Assembly: GCA_910578885.1 (NCBI GenBank) | Contig: CAJTSH010000030.1 | Span: 1-37,835 of the forward strand | Direction of reading: 5' to 3' | Source: an uncultured Lachnospiraceae bacterium | GTDB taxonomy: Bacteria > Bacillota > Clostridia > Lachnospirales > Lachnospiraceae | Length of the DNA: 37,835 bases | Shown here: piece by piece, positions 17,456 to 25,104 of the stretch | Position numbering within the stretch: position 1 is the first letter of the stretch | Layout: each line of letters starts with the position of its first letter | Notes under the pieces: model-generated | The model's database searches: none | Seen by the model: the letters and a program-made list of their open reading frames with translations, nothing else | Told to the model about the DNA's origin: nothing | Made by a program: the position numbers and the translations under genes

Positions 17456-17830
17456 ATGACATTGCAGGAGGCAGAAATAAAATTATCGGAATTAAATGAG
17501 GAAATAAACAGGCTGTTAGCTGAACGTGAGGACGTGCTGAAAGAATGGAACGATGCGTTTGGGAAAGAGAATCCGCAAAATATTATATGTATTGATGAAA
17601 ATGTAGGGGACAGCCACAACCTTTATTTGGTGAATGGTGAATCTCGGAAGGAAGTCTGCTTATTTTGTGATAGGGGTTTTATGGGTAGTCTGGATGATTT
17701 CTACAAGGTTCTTGATAATTCAATGGGGATGTTGAATATCGCAAATAAGCGGGATTTTGAACTGCCTGATGATCAGAAAAATCTGGTGTATGCAAAGGCA
17801 ATTGAAATCAGGGAACGCATGATACCTTAA
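17456..17830 (+). CDS. Hypothetical protein with N-terminal coiled coil
   Basis: A 124-aa protein that I do not recognise. Residues 1-40 form a charged amphipathic helix (KLSELNEEINRLLAEREDVL), probably a coiled coil. The C-terminal part is acidic and mixed, with a single CLFC pair (near residue 71) and a patch of aromatic residues. No signal or membrane segment is present. AAGGGGAA lies ahead of the ATG. It sits between the divergent xre gene and pyrE, 39 nt upstream of pyrE. Together with xre it interrupts the pyr cluster, and could be a small acquired regulator/partner pair, for example a toxin-antitoxin-like unit, but nothing in the sequence proves this. Confidence 0.6.
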   Translation: MTLQEAEIKLSELNEEINRLLAEREDVLKEWNDAFGKENPQNIICIDENVGDSHNLYLVNGESRKEVCLFCDRGFMGSLDDFYKVLDNSMGMLNIANKRDFELPDDQKNLVYAKAIEIRERMIP

Positions 17831-17869
17831 AAAGCCTATAAACATATAAATAAAGGAGAAAATAAAAAA

Positions 17870-18547
17870 ATGGAAAGTTATAAACAGGAATTTATACAAT
17901 TTATGGTAGATTGCGAAGTATTGAAATTCGGAGAATTCACACTAAAGAGCGGAAGGAAATCTCCGTTTTTCATGAACGCAGGCGCCTATGTCACAGGGGC
18001 GCAGTTGGAGAAGCTGGGAGAATATTACGCAAAGGCAATTCATGATAATTATGGAACCGATTTCGATGTGTTATTCGGACCGGCATACAAGGGGATTCCG
18101 CTTGCCGTTGCAACAACGATTGCATTCAGTAAATTGTACGGCAAAGAAATTCGCTATTGCTCGAACCGCAAGGAGGCAAAGGATCATGGAGATGCCGGGA
18201 TTCTGCTTGGCAGCAAAATGAAAGACGGCGACAGGGTGGTCATTATTGAGGACGTAACGACGTCAGGAAAGTCTATTGCAGAGACATTTCCGATTATTCA
18301 GGCACAAGGAGACGTGAAGATTCTTGGCTTAATGGTATCCTTGAACCGTATGGAGAAAGGCTTGGAGACAAGCAAAAGCGCTTTGGATGAGATTCAGGAG
18401 AAATATGGTTTTCCTGCAAGGGCAATTGTATCAATGGAAGAGGTAACGGAATGCTTGTATAACCAGCCATGTAACGGCAAAGTCATAATTGATGATGCGA
18501 TTAAGGCTGCGATTGACGAGTATTATGAACAATATGGCGTAAAATGA
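17870..18547 (+). CDS. pyrE: Orotate phosphoribosyltransferase
   Basis: Joins orotate and PRPP to give OMP. The 225-aa protein has the PRPP-binding signature VVIIEDVTTSGKS near residues 123-133, the flexible loop NRKEAKDHGD and LKSGRKSPFF near the N-terminus. A strong AAAGGAG precedes the ATG. It is cut off from pyrCFKD by a terminator and the xre/hypothetical pair, so its expression probably depends on the promoter at 17376. Its stop overlaps the next gene's ATG, tying a VanZ-like gene to it. Confidence 0.97.
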   Translation: MESYKQEFIQFMVDCEVLKFGEFTLKSGRKSPFFMNAGAYVTGAQLEKLGEYYAKAIHDNYGTDFDVLFGPAYKGIPLAVATTIAFSKLYGKEIRYCSNRKEAKDHGDAGILLGSKMKDGDRVVIIEDVTTSGKSIAETFPIIQAQGDVKILGLMVSLNRMEKGLETSKSALDEIQEKYGFPARAIVSMEEVTECLYNQPCNGKVIIDDAIKAAIDEYYEQYGVK

Positions 18548-19038
18548 GGCGATCTGTGGATGAAAAAATAAGAAAAAAGCTTCAGATATTTTTCTGGATT
18601 ATGTTCGGAGTATATTTGATATTACTTTGTTACTTTCTATTTTTTGCAGAGATAACGGGAAGAAACTATCATGAAAGGACATATCATTACAATCTGATTC
18701 CCCTTCGTGAGATAGGCAGGTTTCTGAAGTATCATGAAACATTGGGATTTACGGCGGTATTTTTAAATCTGGCAGGAAATGTTCTTGCATTTGTGCCGTA
18801 TGGCATGATGCTGCCTCTGCTCGCACACAGATGTCGGAGATTTTGGTATGTGACGCTGCTTAGCTTTGAATTCTCACTTCTGGTAGAGGTGATTCAGTTG
18901 GTGTCTAAAGTTGGAAGCTTCGACGTAGATGATTTATTGTTAAATACAATCGGCGGTGCAATTGGTTATTTATGCTATTTATTGACAAAGGCATTTTGGA
19001 GCCGCTTTTTGAGAGGAAATAAGACGGATGAGACGTAG
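18544..19038 (+). CDS. VanZ-like integral membrane protein
   Basis: A 164-aa protein with about four membrane segments (near residues 14-34, 68-90, 95-118 and 133-152). It has the VanZ-family pattern: NLIPLREI after the first helix, NLAGNVLAFVPYGMMLPLL in the second, and EVIQLVSKVGSFDVDDLLLN before the last. VanZ proteins are linked to low-level teicoplanin resistance in enterococci, but most genomic copies have no proven role. It overlaps pyrE by 4 nt and the next gene by 11 nt, so this is a tight operon. Confidence 0.88.
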   Translation: MRRSVDEKIRKKLQIFFWIMFGVYLILLCYFLFFAEITGRNYHERTYHYNLIPLREIGRFLKYHETLGFTAVFLNLAGNVLAFVPYGMMLPLLAHRCRRFWYVTLLSFEFSLLVEVIQLVSKVGSFDVDDLLLNTIGGAIGYLCYLLTKAFWSRFLRGNKTDET

Positions 19039-19354
19039 ACGGCATGGTGGTCATAATTATAAGTTTACAGAGAAAACCCATTCTATTCGTGGGATTGTAT
19101 CAATCGTATTTGCAATCCTTTCGCTGCTGTCCTGTGGCGGTATGATCTGGTACTCCTACAGCAGCGGAGGAAATGCAGGAATCTATATAGGAAGCGCCGG
19201 GATATTCGGCTTTTTCGTAGCAGTTATTTCGTTCATATTGTCTATATCGAGTATTCGGGAACCGGAGACTTTTCGCGTCATCCCATATGTTTCTTTGGGG
19301 TGCTCTCTGGCGGTGACGGCAGTGTGGATCGTACTTTATATAGGAGGAATCTGA
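19028..19354 (+). CDS. Small membrane protein, possibly DUF6142
   Basis: A 108-aa protein with a basic N-terminus (MRRRRHGGHNYKFTEKTHS) and three hydrophobic helices (near 23-45, 50-75 and 84-106). The composition matches small conserved membrane proteins of Lachnospiraceae that I associate, with low certainty, with DUF6142. It overlaps the VanZ-like gene by 11 nt and shares a TGATG with the HD gene downstream, so it is translationally coupled on both sides. Function unknown. Confidence 0.6.
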   Translation: MRRRRHGGHNYKFTEKTHSIRGIVSIVFAILSLLSCGGMIWYSYSSGGNAGIYIGSAGIFGFFVAVISFILSISSIREPETFRVIPYVSLGCSLAVTAVWIVLYIGGI

Positions 19355-19941
19355 TGGAGCGATTGGAACAACAGCTTAATTTCCTGTTAGAGATGGATAA
19401 GCTAAAATCCGTTTTCCGGCAGACTTATCTTGCAGATGGAAGCCGGAAAGAAAATGATGCAGAGCATTCCTGGCATCTTGTTATGATGGCGTTTCTATTA
19501 GCCGAATATGCGAACGAGCCGGTAGACGTATTAAAGGTCATGAAAATGGTAATGCTTCATGATGTAATTGAGATTGATGCGGGAGATACCTATGCATATG
19601 ATACGGCTGGAAATGCGACCAAGCGGGTGAGGGAATTGGCGGCGGCAAAAAGGATATTTGCATTGCTTCCCGACGATCAGGCAGCAGAATTCCGCGGGCT
19701 ATGGGATGAATTTGAAGCGATGGAGACGATGGAAGCCCGATTTGCGAACACATTGGATAAGATGCAGCCATTACTTTTGAACCATGCGTCTGAAGGAAAA
19801 TCTTGGATGGAGCATGGTGTGAAAGCTTCTCAGATTATGGAAAGGAATGCGAGGACGCCAGAAGGTTCCGAAGCATTATGGCAGCATATGAAAACGTTGA
19901 TTGAGGAAAATATCAGTAAGGGAAATATTAAGGAAGGGTAA
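19354..19941 (+). CDS. HD-domain hydrolase, YfbR-like 5'-deoxynucleotidase family
   Basis: A 195-aa metal-dependent phosphohydrolase. The HD signature is AEHSWH near residue 32 and MLHDVIEIDAGDTYAYD near 65-81, giving the H...HD...D metal site of the HD_3/YfbR group, which hydrolyses deoxynucleoside monophosphates or related nucleotides. The ATG at 19354 overlaps the previous stop and has AGGAGG upstream, which decides it over an ORF start at 19300. Its place after pyrE makes a nucleotide-salvage role plausible, but this is inference. Confidence 0.85.
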   Translation: MERLEQQLNFLLEMDKLKSVFRQTYLADGSRKENDAEHSWHLVMMAFLLAEYANEPVDVLKVMKMVMLHDVIEIDAGDTYAYDTAGNATKRVRELAAAKRIFALLPDDQAAEFRGLWDEFEAMETMEARFANTLDKMQPLLLNHASEGKSWMEHGVKASQIMERNARTPEGSEALWQHMKTLIEENISKGNIKEG

Positions 19942-19942
19942 A

Positions 19943-22021
19943 ATGGGACAAAAAGAAATTTTGGCAAAAGAGAAGGAAGAAGTGAAAGAACGCCTTAGCC
20001 TTGTCATGGAACGGATTGCCCAGATTGGCGGAGTGCCTGAAGAGAAGGAGACGGAGCGAGGGAAATATTTTGCTAAGATGGCGGAGTTTATTCTTGCAAC
20101 GTTTGAAGTGCTGCAAAAGGAAGAGGCTGGGCGTTTAAATGAACGCAGCCTTGAAGAATGCAAATGTATGAATGCGAGACTGTATTCCGATATAGCGCCA
20201 AAGAATTATCAAACGAGCTATGGAAATCCGGCATATGCGGTAAAAGTGTTGGGAGAGGAATACGGAGCCATGTTATCCATGCTCTATGCGGAGCTTCGGG
20301 CGCTGATTGCTTATGCCTTTGAGGGGAGATGGCTGAATTATACAATCTTGTGTGAGCTGTTCATACAGATTTATGCCTGCTTTGAAGACGAAGAGGGCAC
20401 TAGCCCAAAGGAAGTCAGAGATATTATTTATTGGTTTTTCCATGATTACAGTGAGATTTTTTCCGAACAAAGTGTGCAGGAACTGGTTGATCCGGAGAGC
20501 AATTTTTTTACGGAAATTGTAATGGAATCCGACTTGACGGATTTCACATATTTGTACCGCTATGGGGAGCCGATTGGGGAAAATGAGCTAAAATTGGCGG
20601 AGTATTTCGGTACGCTCTCAGAAGAAGAAATTCAGAAGATGGCAGATACTTATACCGAGGGATACCGAATCGGATTTTTAACCACCGGAAAGGATATTTC
20701 GTTGAAATCGACGGTTTCTATTGATTTTCCGATAGGAATGGAACGCATGGTGCGCGCCGCAATACAGAATTTTGAAAAAATGAGGTTAAAGCCAACGATA
20801 TATCGTGATGCGGTTTCCTCCTTCAAAGGACGGGGAGGAAGGAAGCGCGGCTGTTATTCCACATCAATAAATAAGCAGTTTGATTATGACCATAAGAGCG
20901 ATAAGGCGCTGTATTTGGATAAGGCGTTTGTGGAGCGAAGGCTCGAGACGCTGCGGACAGCATATGAGCATTTTAAGGAATTGGCGAAGCGTCATGGCGG
21001 TCCCGCAGTGATAGAGGTATTCGGCGAAGAGCCGTTTACGCCAGTCAATCAGCCGGAAGCGCTGCATTATGATGAGAAGCAGAATCAGTTGAATGTCTAT
21101 TATGCATCTATGAGCGGACAGATTACCAACCAGTATATTCCGGGCGAGGAGCGCAGCTTTACGATTATCGCATATCCGCTGCCTTCGATTGGAGCGCAGT
21201 TTCCGCAAATATTTGAAAAGACGGTAGAACTCAATACGCTGGATTACCAGCTTTATCAGGATATGCAGCAGAAGATGATTGATGTATTAGATACCGGTAA
21301 AGAGGTGCATATCACAGGCGCCGGCGCAAACGAGACAGATTTGACAGTAGCTTTGTATCCGTTACAGAATCCGGCGAAGGAGACAGCATTTGAGAATTGT
21401 GTAGCAGATGTTAATATTCCGGTGGGAGAAGTGTTTACGTCTCCGGTTTTAAAGGGGACGAACGGCGTTCTGCATGTCTCGCAGGTGTATCTGAATGAGC
21501 TGAAATATATTGATTTAAAGATAACTTTTCAGGACGGATGGATTACGGACTATACCTGTAAGAACTTTGAATCCGAAGAAGAGAACCGGAAATACATTTA
21601 TGAAAACGTGCTGATGTTCCACGATACCCTTCCGATGGGGGAATTTGCGATAGGCACGAACACGACTGCATACCGGATGGCAAGAGATTTTAACATGGCT
21701 GACAAGCTGCCGATTCTGATTGCGGAGAAGACGGGGCCGCATTTTGCAGTTGGAGATACGTGTTACTCTCACGAAGAAGAGACAGCGACTTATAATCCTG
21801 ACGGCAAGGAAATCGTGGCGCGTGACAATGAGGTTTCTATCCTGCGGAAGGAGGATATGAGCAAAGCATATTTAAATTGTCATACGGATATCACGATTCC
21901 TTATGATGAATTAGATGCGATTACCGTAATCCGGGAGGATGGTACGGCTGCAGATATTATCCGCGGCGGAAAATTTGTCGTGCCGGGAACGGAACCGTTG
22001 AATGAGCCTCTTGGGGCATAG
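19943..22021 (+). CDS. M29-type (thermophilic-like) metallo-aminopeptidase with long N-terminal domain
   Basis: A 692-aa protein. The C-terminal part, from about residue 330, resembles the M29 aminopeptidase T family, which uses two metal ions: candidate ligands are E496 (GEVFTSP), E567 (GEFAIGTN), H600, Y608 and H610 (HFAVGDTCYSHEE), and D628. M29 enzymes are normally about 370-410 aa, so the first ~300 residues, acidic and helical with no recognised motif, are extra. The start at 19943 sits one base after the HD gene's stop with AGGAAGGG ahead of it. It is probably cytosolic and exports no signal peptide. Confidence 0.8.
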   Translation: MGQKEILAKEKEEVKERLSLVMERIAQIGGVPEEKETERGKYFAKMAEFILATFEVLQKEEAGRLNERSLEECKCMNARLYSDIAPKNYQTSYGNPAYAVKVLGEEYGAMLSMLYAELRALIAYAFEGRWLNYTILCELFIQIYACFEDEEGTSPKEVRDIIYWFFHDYSEIFSEQSVQELVDPESNFFTEIVMESDLTDFTYLYRYGEPIGENELKLAEYFGTLSEEEIQKMADTYTEGYRIGFLTTGKDISLKSTVSIDFPIGMERMVRAAIQNFEKMRLKPTIYRDAVSSFKGRGGRKRGCYSTSINKQFDYDHKSDKALYLDKAFVERRLETLRTAYEHFKELAKRHGGPAVIEVFGEEPFTPVNQPEALHYDEKQNQLNVYYASMSGQITNQYIPGEERSFTIIAYPLPSIGAQFPQIFEKTVELNTLDYQLYQDMQQKMIDVLDTGKEVHITGAGANETDLTVALYPLQNPAKETAFENCVADVNIPVGEVFTSPVLKGTNGVLHVSQVYLNELKYIDLKITFQDGWITDYTCKNFESEEENRKYIYENVLMFHDTLPMGEFAIGTNTTAYRMARDFNMADKLPILIAEKTGPHFAVGDTCYSHEEETATYNPDGKEIVARDNEVSILRKEDMSKAYLNCHTDITIPYDELDAITVIREDGTAADIIRGGKFVVPGTEPLNEPLGA

Positions 22022-22032
22022 AACAAGATTAG

Positions 22033-22049
22033 GGCGCATAGCGCCTTTT
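22033..22049 (+). terminator. Small hairpin with T run after the aminopeptidase gene
   Basis: GGCGC-ATA-GCGCC followed by TTTT. The stem is only 5 bp with a 3-nt loop, so it is a weak terminator between the aminopeptidase gene and purE. Confidence 0.5.
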
Positions 22050-22089
22050 GATAGAATCTATGAAATAATAATACAAAGGAGATTTTAGC

Positions 22090-22596
22090 ATGGCAAAAGT
22101 AGGAATTGTAATGGGCAGTGACTCAGATATGCCGGTTATGGCAAAGGCAGCAGACATTTTAGAGGAGCTTGGCGTCGAGTATGAGATGACAATTATTTCT
22201 GCACACAGGGAGCCGGACGTATTCTTTGAATATGCGAAGACAGCGGAGGAGAAGGGCTTTAAGGTAATCATTGCCGGCGCCGGAATGGCAGCGCATTTAC
22301 CGGGAATGTGCGCCGCAATCTTTCCGATGCCGGTCATCGGTATTCCGATGCATACGACGTCGCTTGGCGGACGTGATTCCTTGTATTCGATTGTTCAAAT
22401 GCCGACAGGTATTCCGGTTGCAACTGTTGCAATCAACGGCGGGGCAAATGCAGGAATTCTTGCAGCAAAGATTCTCGCTACATCAGATGCTGCATTACTC
22501 GGAAAATTAAAGGAATATTCTGCCAATTTAAAAGAGCAGGTAGTCGCAAAGGATAAGAAATTGCAGGAAAAGGGATATAAGAATTATTCCAAGTAG
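22090..22596 (+). CDS. purE: N5-carboxyaminoimidazole ribonucleotide mutase
   Basis: Moves the carboxyl group of N5-CAIR to C4 to give CAIR in purine synthesis. The 168-aa protein has the class I signatures GSDSDMPVM near residue 9, SAHREPD near 37 and AGAGMAAHLPGM, with GVPMHTTSLGG-like loop (GIPMHTTSLGG). AAAGGAG lies 8 nt before the ATG. purK and other pur genes are not adjacent, so it stands alone here and ends at a bidirectional terminator. Confidence 0.97.
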   Translation: MAKVGIVMGSDSDMPVMAKAADILEELGVEYEMTIISAHREPDVFFEYAKTAEEKGFKVIIAGAGMAAHLPGMCAAIFPMPVIGIPMHTTSLGGRDSLYSIVQMPTGIPVATVAINGGANAGILAAKILATSDAALLGKLKEYSANLKEQVVAKDKKLQEKGYKNYSK

Positions 22597-22644
22597 GGAA
22601 TAACATGACAGCTAATTTCCTTGTGCGCCCTGTGCATAAAAAAT

Positions 22645-22671
22645 GCCGGAAGATTACTCTTCCGGCGTTTT
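22645..22671. terminator. Bidirectional terminator between purE and the CorC-like gene
   Basis: GCCGGAAGA (22645-22653), 4-nt loop, TCTTCCGGC (22658-22666); GTTTTG follows on the plus strand and ATTTTTTA on the minus strand. The stop codon of the convergent gene lies in the loop. Confidence 0.88.
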
Positions 22672-23928
22672 GTCTTTATCCGGTATACGGATATAAATTT
22701 TTTCAATTCGATTTTTATCCATTGTGTCTACACGAAGAACTGTTCCGTCCGGTGCAGTCACCGACTCGCCTTCCTCCGGTACATGATCCAAAAGCCCGAT
22801 CATATAGCCGCCGATGGAGTCATAATCCTCGGATTCCAGATGGATTTCCAGAGAGTCGCACAAGTCCTCTAAGTTCATGGAACCCTGAACCAGATATTCC
22901 ACATCATTAATGGCATACAAATCATCCTCTTCATTGTAATCATATTCATCGTGGATTTCCCCGACGATTTCTTCCAGTAAATCTTCCATTGTAATCAGAC
23001 CGGCAGTCGTGCCGTATTCATTTAACACAATGGCAATGTTGATGGAAGATTCCTGCATCTGGGAAAATAATTCTGCCGTATTTTTGTGCTCATAGGTAAA
23101 AAACGGCGTGCGCATAATTTCACGTATAGAAAATAAGTTCTGATCCTCACACAGAAGGATATCTTTCATATTTAGAATTCCAATCACATTGTCGTTCGAT
23201 TCTTCATAGACCGGGAGTCTCGTATATCTTGTTTCACGAAAGATTTCTAATAATTCCTGATAAGAAGCATCTACGGGAACAAATGTCATATCAATCCGGG
23301 GAATCATGATTTCCTTTGCCTCTGCATCCGTAAAATCAAACACATTGTTGATCATTTCATGTTCTTCTGTCTCAATTACCCCTGACTCATGCCCGACGTC
23401 CATGATGGTACGCAGTTCATTCTCCGTCATGACCTGCCTGCCGGCATTCGGGTCAACCCGAAGCAGCCTTAAAAATGCAAGGGACAGAGTGTTCATTAAG
23501 AAAATGACAGGAGTTAGAACCTTCATCAGAAAAGAAATAATCCCTGCATATGCCAATGCAATCTTATCGGCATGGATGGTGGCAAGAGTTTTGGGAGAAA
23601 TTTCTCCGAAAATCAAAATCAACAAGGTAAGGATACCTGTTGCGATGCCGGCGCCCATATTTCCGAACAGCTTGATGGCAAGCGTCGTTGCAATCGAAGA
23701 GGCGGAAAGGTTGACAATATTGTTGCCGATTAAGATGGCGCTGATCATTTTCCCGGAATCATCTGTAATCGCAAGAATCTTCTTGGCGCGGGCGTTTCCT
23801 TCTTCAGCAAGGGTACGCATACGGATTCTGTTTACAGTTGTCAAAGCTGTTTCCGCAGAAGAAAAAAAGGCTGAAAGCGCCAACAGTAGAATCAATGCGG
23901 CAAGTTGTATGAAGTCTCCTGTATCCAA
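22654..23928 (-). CDS. CNNM/CorC (HlyC)-type membrane protein with CBS domains
   Basis: A 424-aa protein of the DUF21-CBS-CBS-CorC_HlyC layout, implicated in Mg2+/Co2+ efflux or homeostasis; old names call it hemolysin. Residues 1-190 hold the DUF21 membrane domain with about four segments and the signatures SAFFSSAETALTTVNRIR and FGEISPKTLAT. Two CBS domains follow (about 205-325; MIPRIDMTFVP, FVP, TTAGLITMEDLLEEI), then the CorC_HlyC domain. The frame begins with TTG at 23928, immediately after the stop of the upstream small gene, with GGGAGAG ahead of it; no ATG at that site fits better. Confidence 0.94.
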   Translation of the reverse strand: MDTGDFIQLAALILLLALSAFFSSAETALTTVNRIRMRTLAEEGNARAKKILAITDDSGKMISAILIGNNIVNLSASSIATTLAIKLFGNMGAGIATGILTLLILIFGEISPKTLATIHADKIALAYAGIISFLMKVLTPVIFLMNTLSLAFLRLLRVDPNAGRQVMTENELRTIMDVGHESGVIETEEHEMINNVFDFTDAEAKEIMIPRIDMTFVPVDASYQELLEIFRETRYTRLPVYEESNDNVIGILNMKDILLCEDQNLFSIREIMRTPFFTYEHKNTAELFSQMQESSINIAIVLNEYGTTAGLITMEDLLEEIVGEIHDEYDYNEEDDLYAINDVEYLVQGSMNLEDLCDSLEIHLESEDYDSIGGYMIGLLDHVPEEGESVTAPDGTVLRVDTMDKNRIEKIYIRIPDKDKTPEE

Positions 23929-24168
23929 TTAGTTCTCTCCCTGACTTGTAAAATAATCTTCAATAGCGCTTAAATTTATTTCTGTATAGCTTGCAGGTCT
24001 GCTGGATTCATATTTCTGGTAAACAGACCAGCCTGCCCAGCCAACAATTGCAGCACAGACGATTACGCCTGCAAAACAGCCTAAGAAGTGAAGGCGCTTT
24101 TCTTTTTTCATAGTTTTCTTACGGTTTTTCTTCTGCTCTTTATAACGGTCTACTTTTTCCTGACTCAT
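23929..24168 (-). CDS. Small single-span membrane protein upstream of the CorC-like gene
   Basis: A 79-aa protein with a very basic cytoplasmic head (KEQKKNRKKTMKKEK), one membrane span (about residues 28-49, FLGCFAGVIVCAAIVGWAGW) and a short acidic outer tail. Its stop directly abuts the TTG start of the CorC-like gene, so the two are coupled; it may be a subunit or assembly partner. AAGGAGAATTG precedes the ATG. A TATAAT on the minus strand (24248-24253) is a candidate -10, but I see no good -35. I recognise no family. Confidence 0.7.
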   Translation of the reverse strand: MSQEKVDRYKEQKKNRKKTMKKEKRLHFLGCFAGVIVCAAIVGWAGWSVYQKYESSRPASYTEINLSAIEDYFTSQGEN

Positions 24169-24291
24169 TGCAATTCTCCTTGTATTTTAAAATTCTGTAT
24201 TCACAATATAAACAACACTTTTTAGGAATACATTGCTAAGCATTCCTATTATACTACAGATTTATGAAAATTTGTTGAAAAATTTTATTTT

Positions 24292-24319
24292 TTGCAATAA
24301 AATATGCACATGTTATATT
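24292..24319 (+). promoter_or_regulatory. Putative promoter of the HAD-glpK pair
   Basis: TTGCAA (24292-24297), 16 nt, TATATT (24314-24319) with TG one base before the -10. Transcription would begin inside the first of the two hairpins that follow. Confidence 0.55.
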
Positions 24320-24323
24320 ATGC

Positions 24324-24373
24324 GGCGCAAAATCTGCGCCTTTTCTGAGAATCCAGGGCCGGGATTCTCAGAA
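24324..24373 (+). other. Two adjacent hairpins in the leader of the HAD gene
   Basis: Hairpin 1 is GGCGCA (24324-24329) with TGCGCC (24335-24340), followed by TTTTC. Hairpin 2 is a perfect 12-bp stem, TTCTGAGAATCC (24343-24354) with GGATTCTCAGAA (24362-24373), 7-nt loop, ending 12 nt before the AAGGAG site of the HAD gene. I match it to no known riboswitch or T-box. Hairpin 1 alone looks like a small terminator; hairpin 2 could affect translation or mRNA stability. Confidence 0.5.
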
Positions 24374-24400
24374 GCTACTATTTTAAGGAGAAATAAAAAG

Positions 24401-25042
24401 ATGAAACAGGGTATTATTTTTGATATGGACGGTACTCTTTGGGATTCCGCAGAGGGTGTGGCGAAATCATGGAGTAAGGTTGTGGCCAAAGAGTATGATA
24501 AGGGACGGGTAATTACGACAGAGGAAATTAAGTCTGTTATGGGCAAGACAATGGATGTTATTGCATCTATCCTTTTTCCGAAGGTTGAGGAGAAAGCAAG
24601 AATGGCGCTGTTAGAGCGTTGCTGCAGGGAAGAGAATGCTTATTTGCAGGAGCATGGAGGAAGATTGTATGAAGATTTGGAAGAAACTCTGCAAAAGTTA
24701 AGTGAGCGCTATCCTCTCTACATCGTGAGCAATTGTCAGAGCGGATATATTGAGGCATTTTTAGCGCATTATGGGTTCGAGGCGTATTTTGAGGATATCG
24801 AGTGCTTCGGGAACAAGGGACAGAAGAAGGGTGAAAATATCAGGAACGTGGTCAGGCGAAACGAATTGACCCATGCCGTTTACGTGGGGGATATTCAGGG
24901 GGACTATGACGCAAGTATGGAAGCCGGTGTGAAATTTATCCATGCAGCTTACGGGTTCGGAACGATTGCGCAGCAGGTTCCGGCAATCCAGAGATTTTCG
25001 GAGCTGCCGGAGGCAGTGGAAAAGGTGTGGGATGAACGATAG
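24401..25042 (+). CDS. HAD-superfamily hydrolase, phosphoglycolate-phosphatase-like
   Basis: A 213-aa HAD phosphatase with motif I FDMDGTLWDS (D8, D10), motif II IVSNCQ, motif III lysine around GNKGQKKGENI and motif IV YVGDIQGDYDAS. The helical cap after residue 15 places it in subfamily I, with Gph/PGMB-like enzymes acting on small sugar phosphates. ATG 24401 is chosen because AAGGAG lies 9-10 nt upstream; upstream extension would run through the hairpin leader. It sits 62 nt before glpK with no terminator between, so a role in dephosphorylating a glycerol-pathway metabolite is possible but unproven. Confidence 0.85.
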   Translation: MKQGIIFDMDGTLWDSAEGVAKSWSKVVAKEYDKGRVITTEEIKSVMGKTMDVIASILFPKVEEKARMALLERCCREENAYLQEHGGRLYEDLEETLQKLSERYPLYIVSNCQSGYIEAFLAHYGFEAYFEDIECFGNKGQKKGENIRNVVRRNELTHAVYVGDIQGDYDASMEAGVKFIHAAYGFGTIAQQVPAIQRFSELPEAVEKVWDER

Positions 25043-25104
25043 GAAACGATAAATAAATCTGTTGTTTCTGATACATTAGAGAATTTAAAAGATTGGGGGA
25101 TATC

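Noticed and set aside
22645..22671. Reading the purE downstream hairpin as a repeat element
   Set aside because: T runs on both sides and the position between convergent genes make a bidirectional terminator the simpler explanation.
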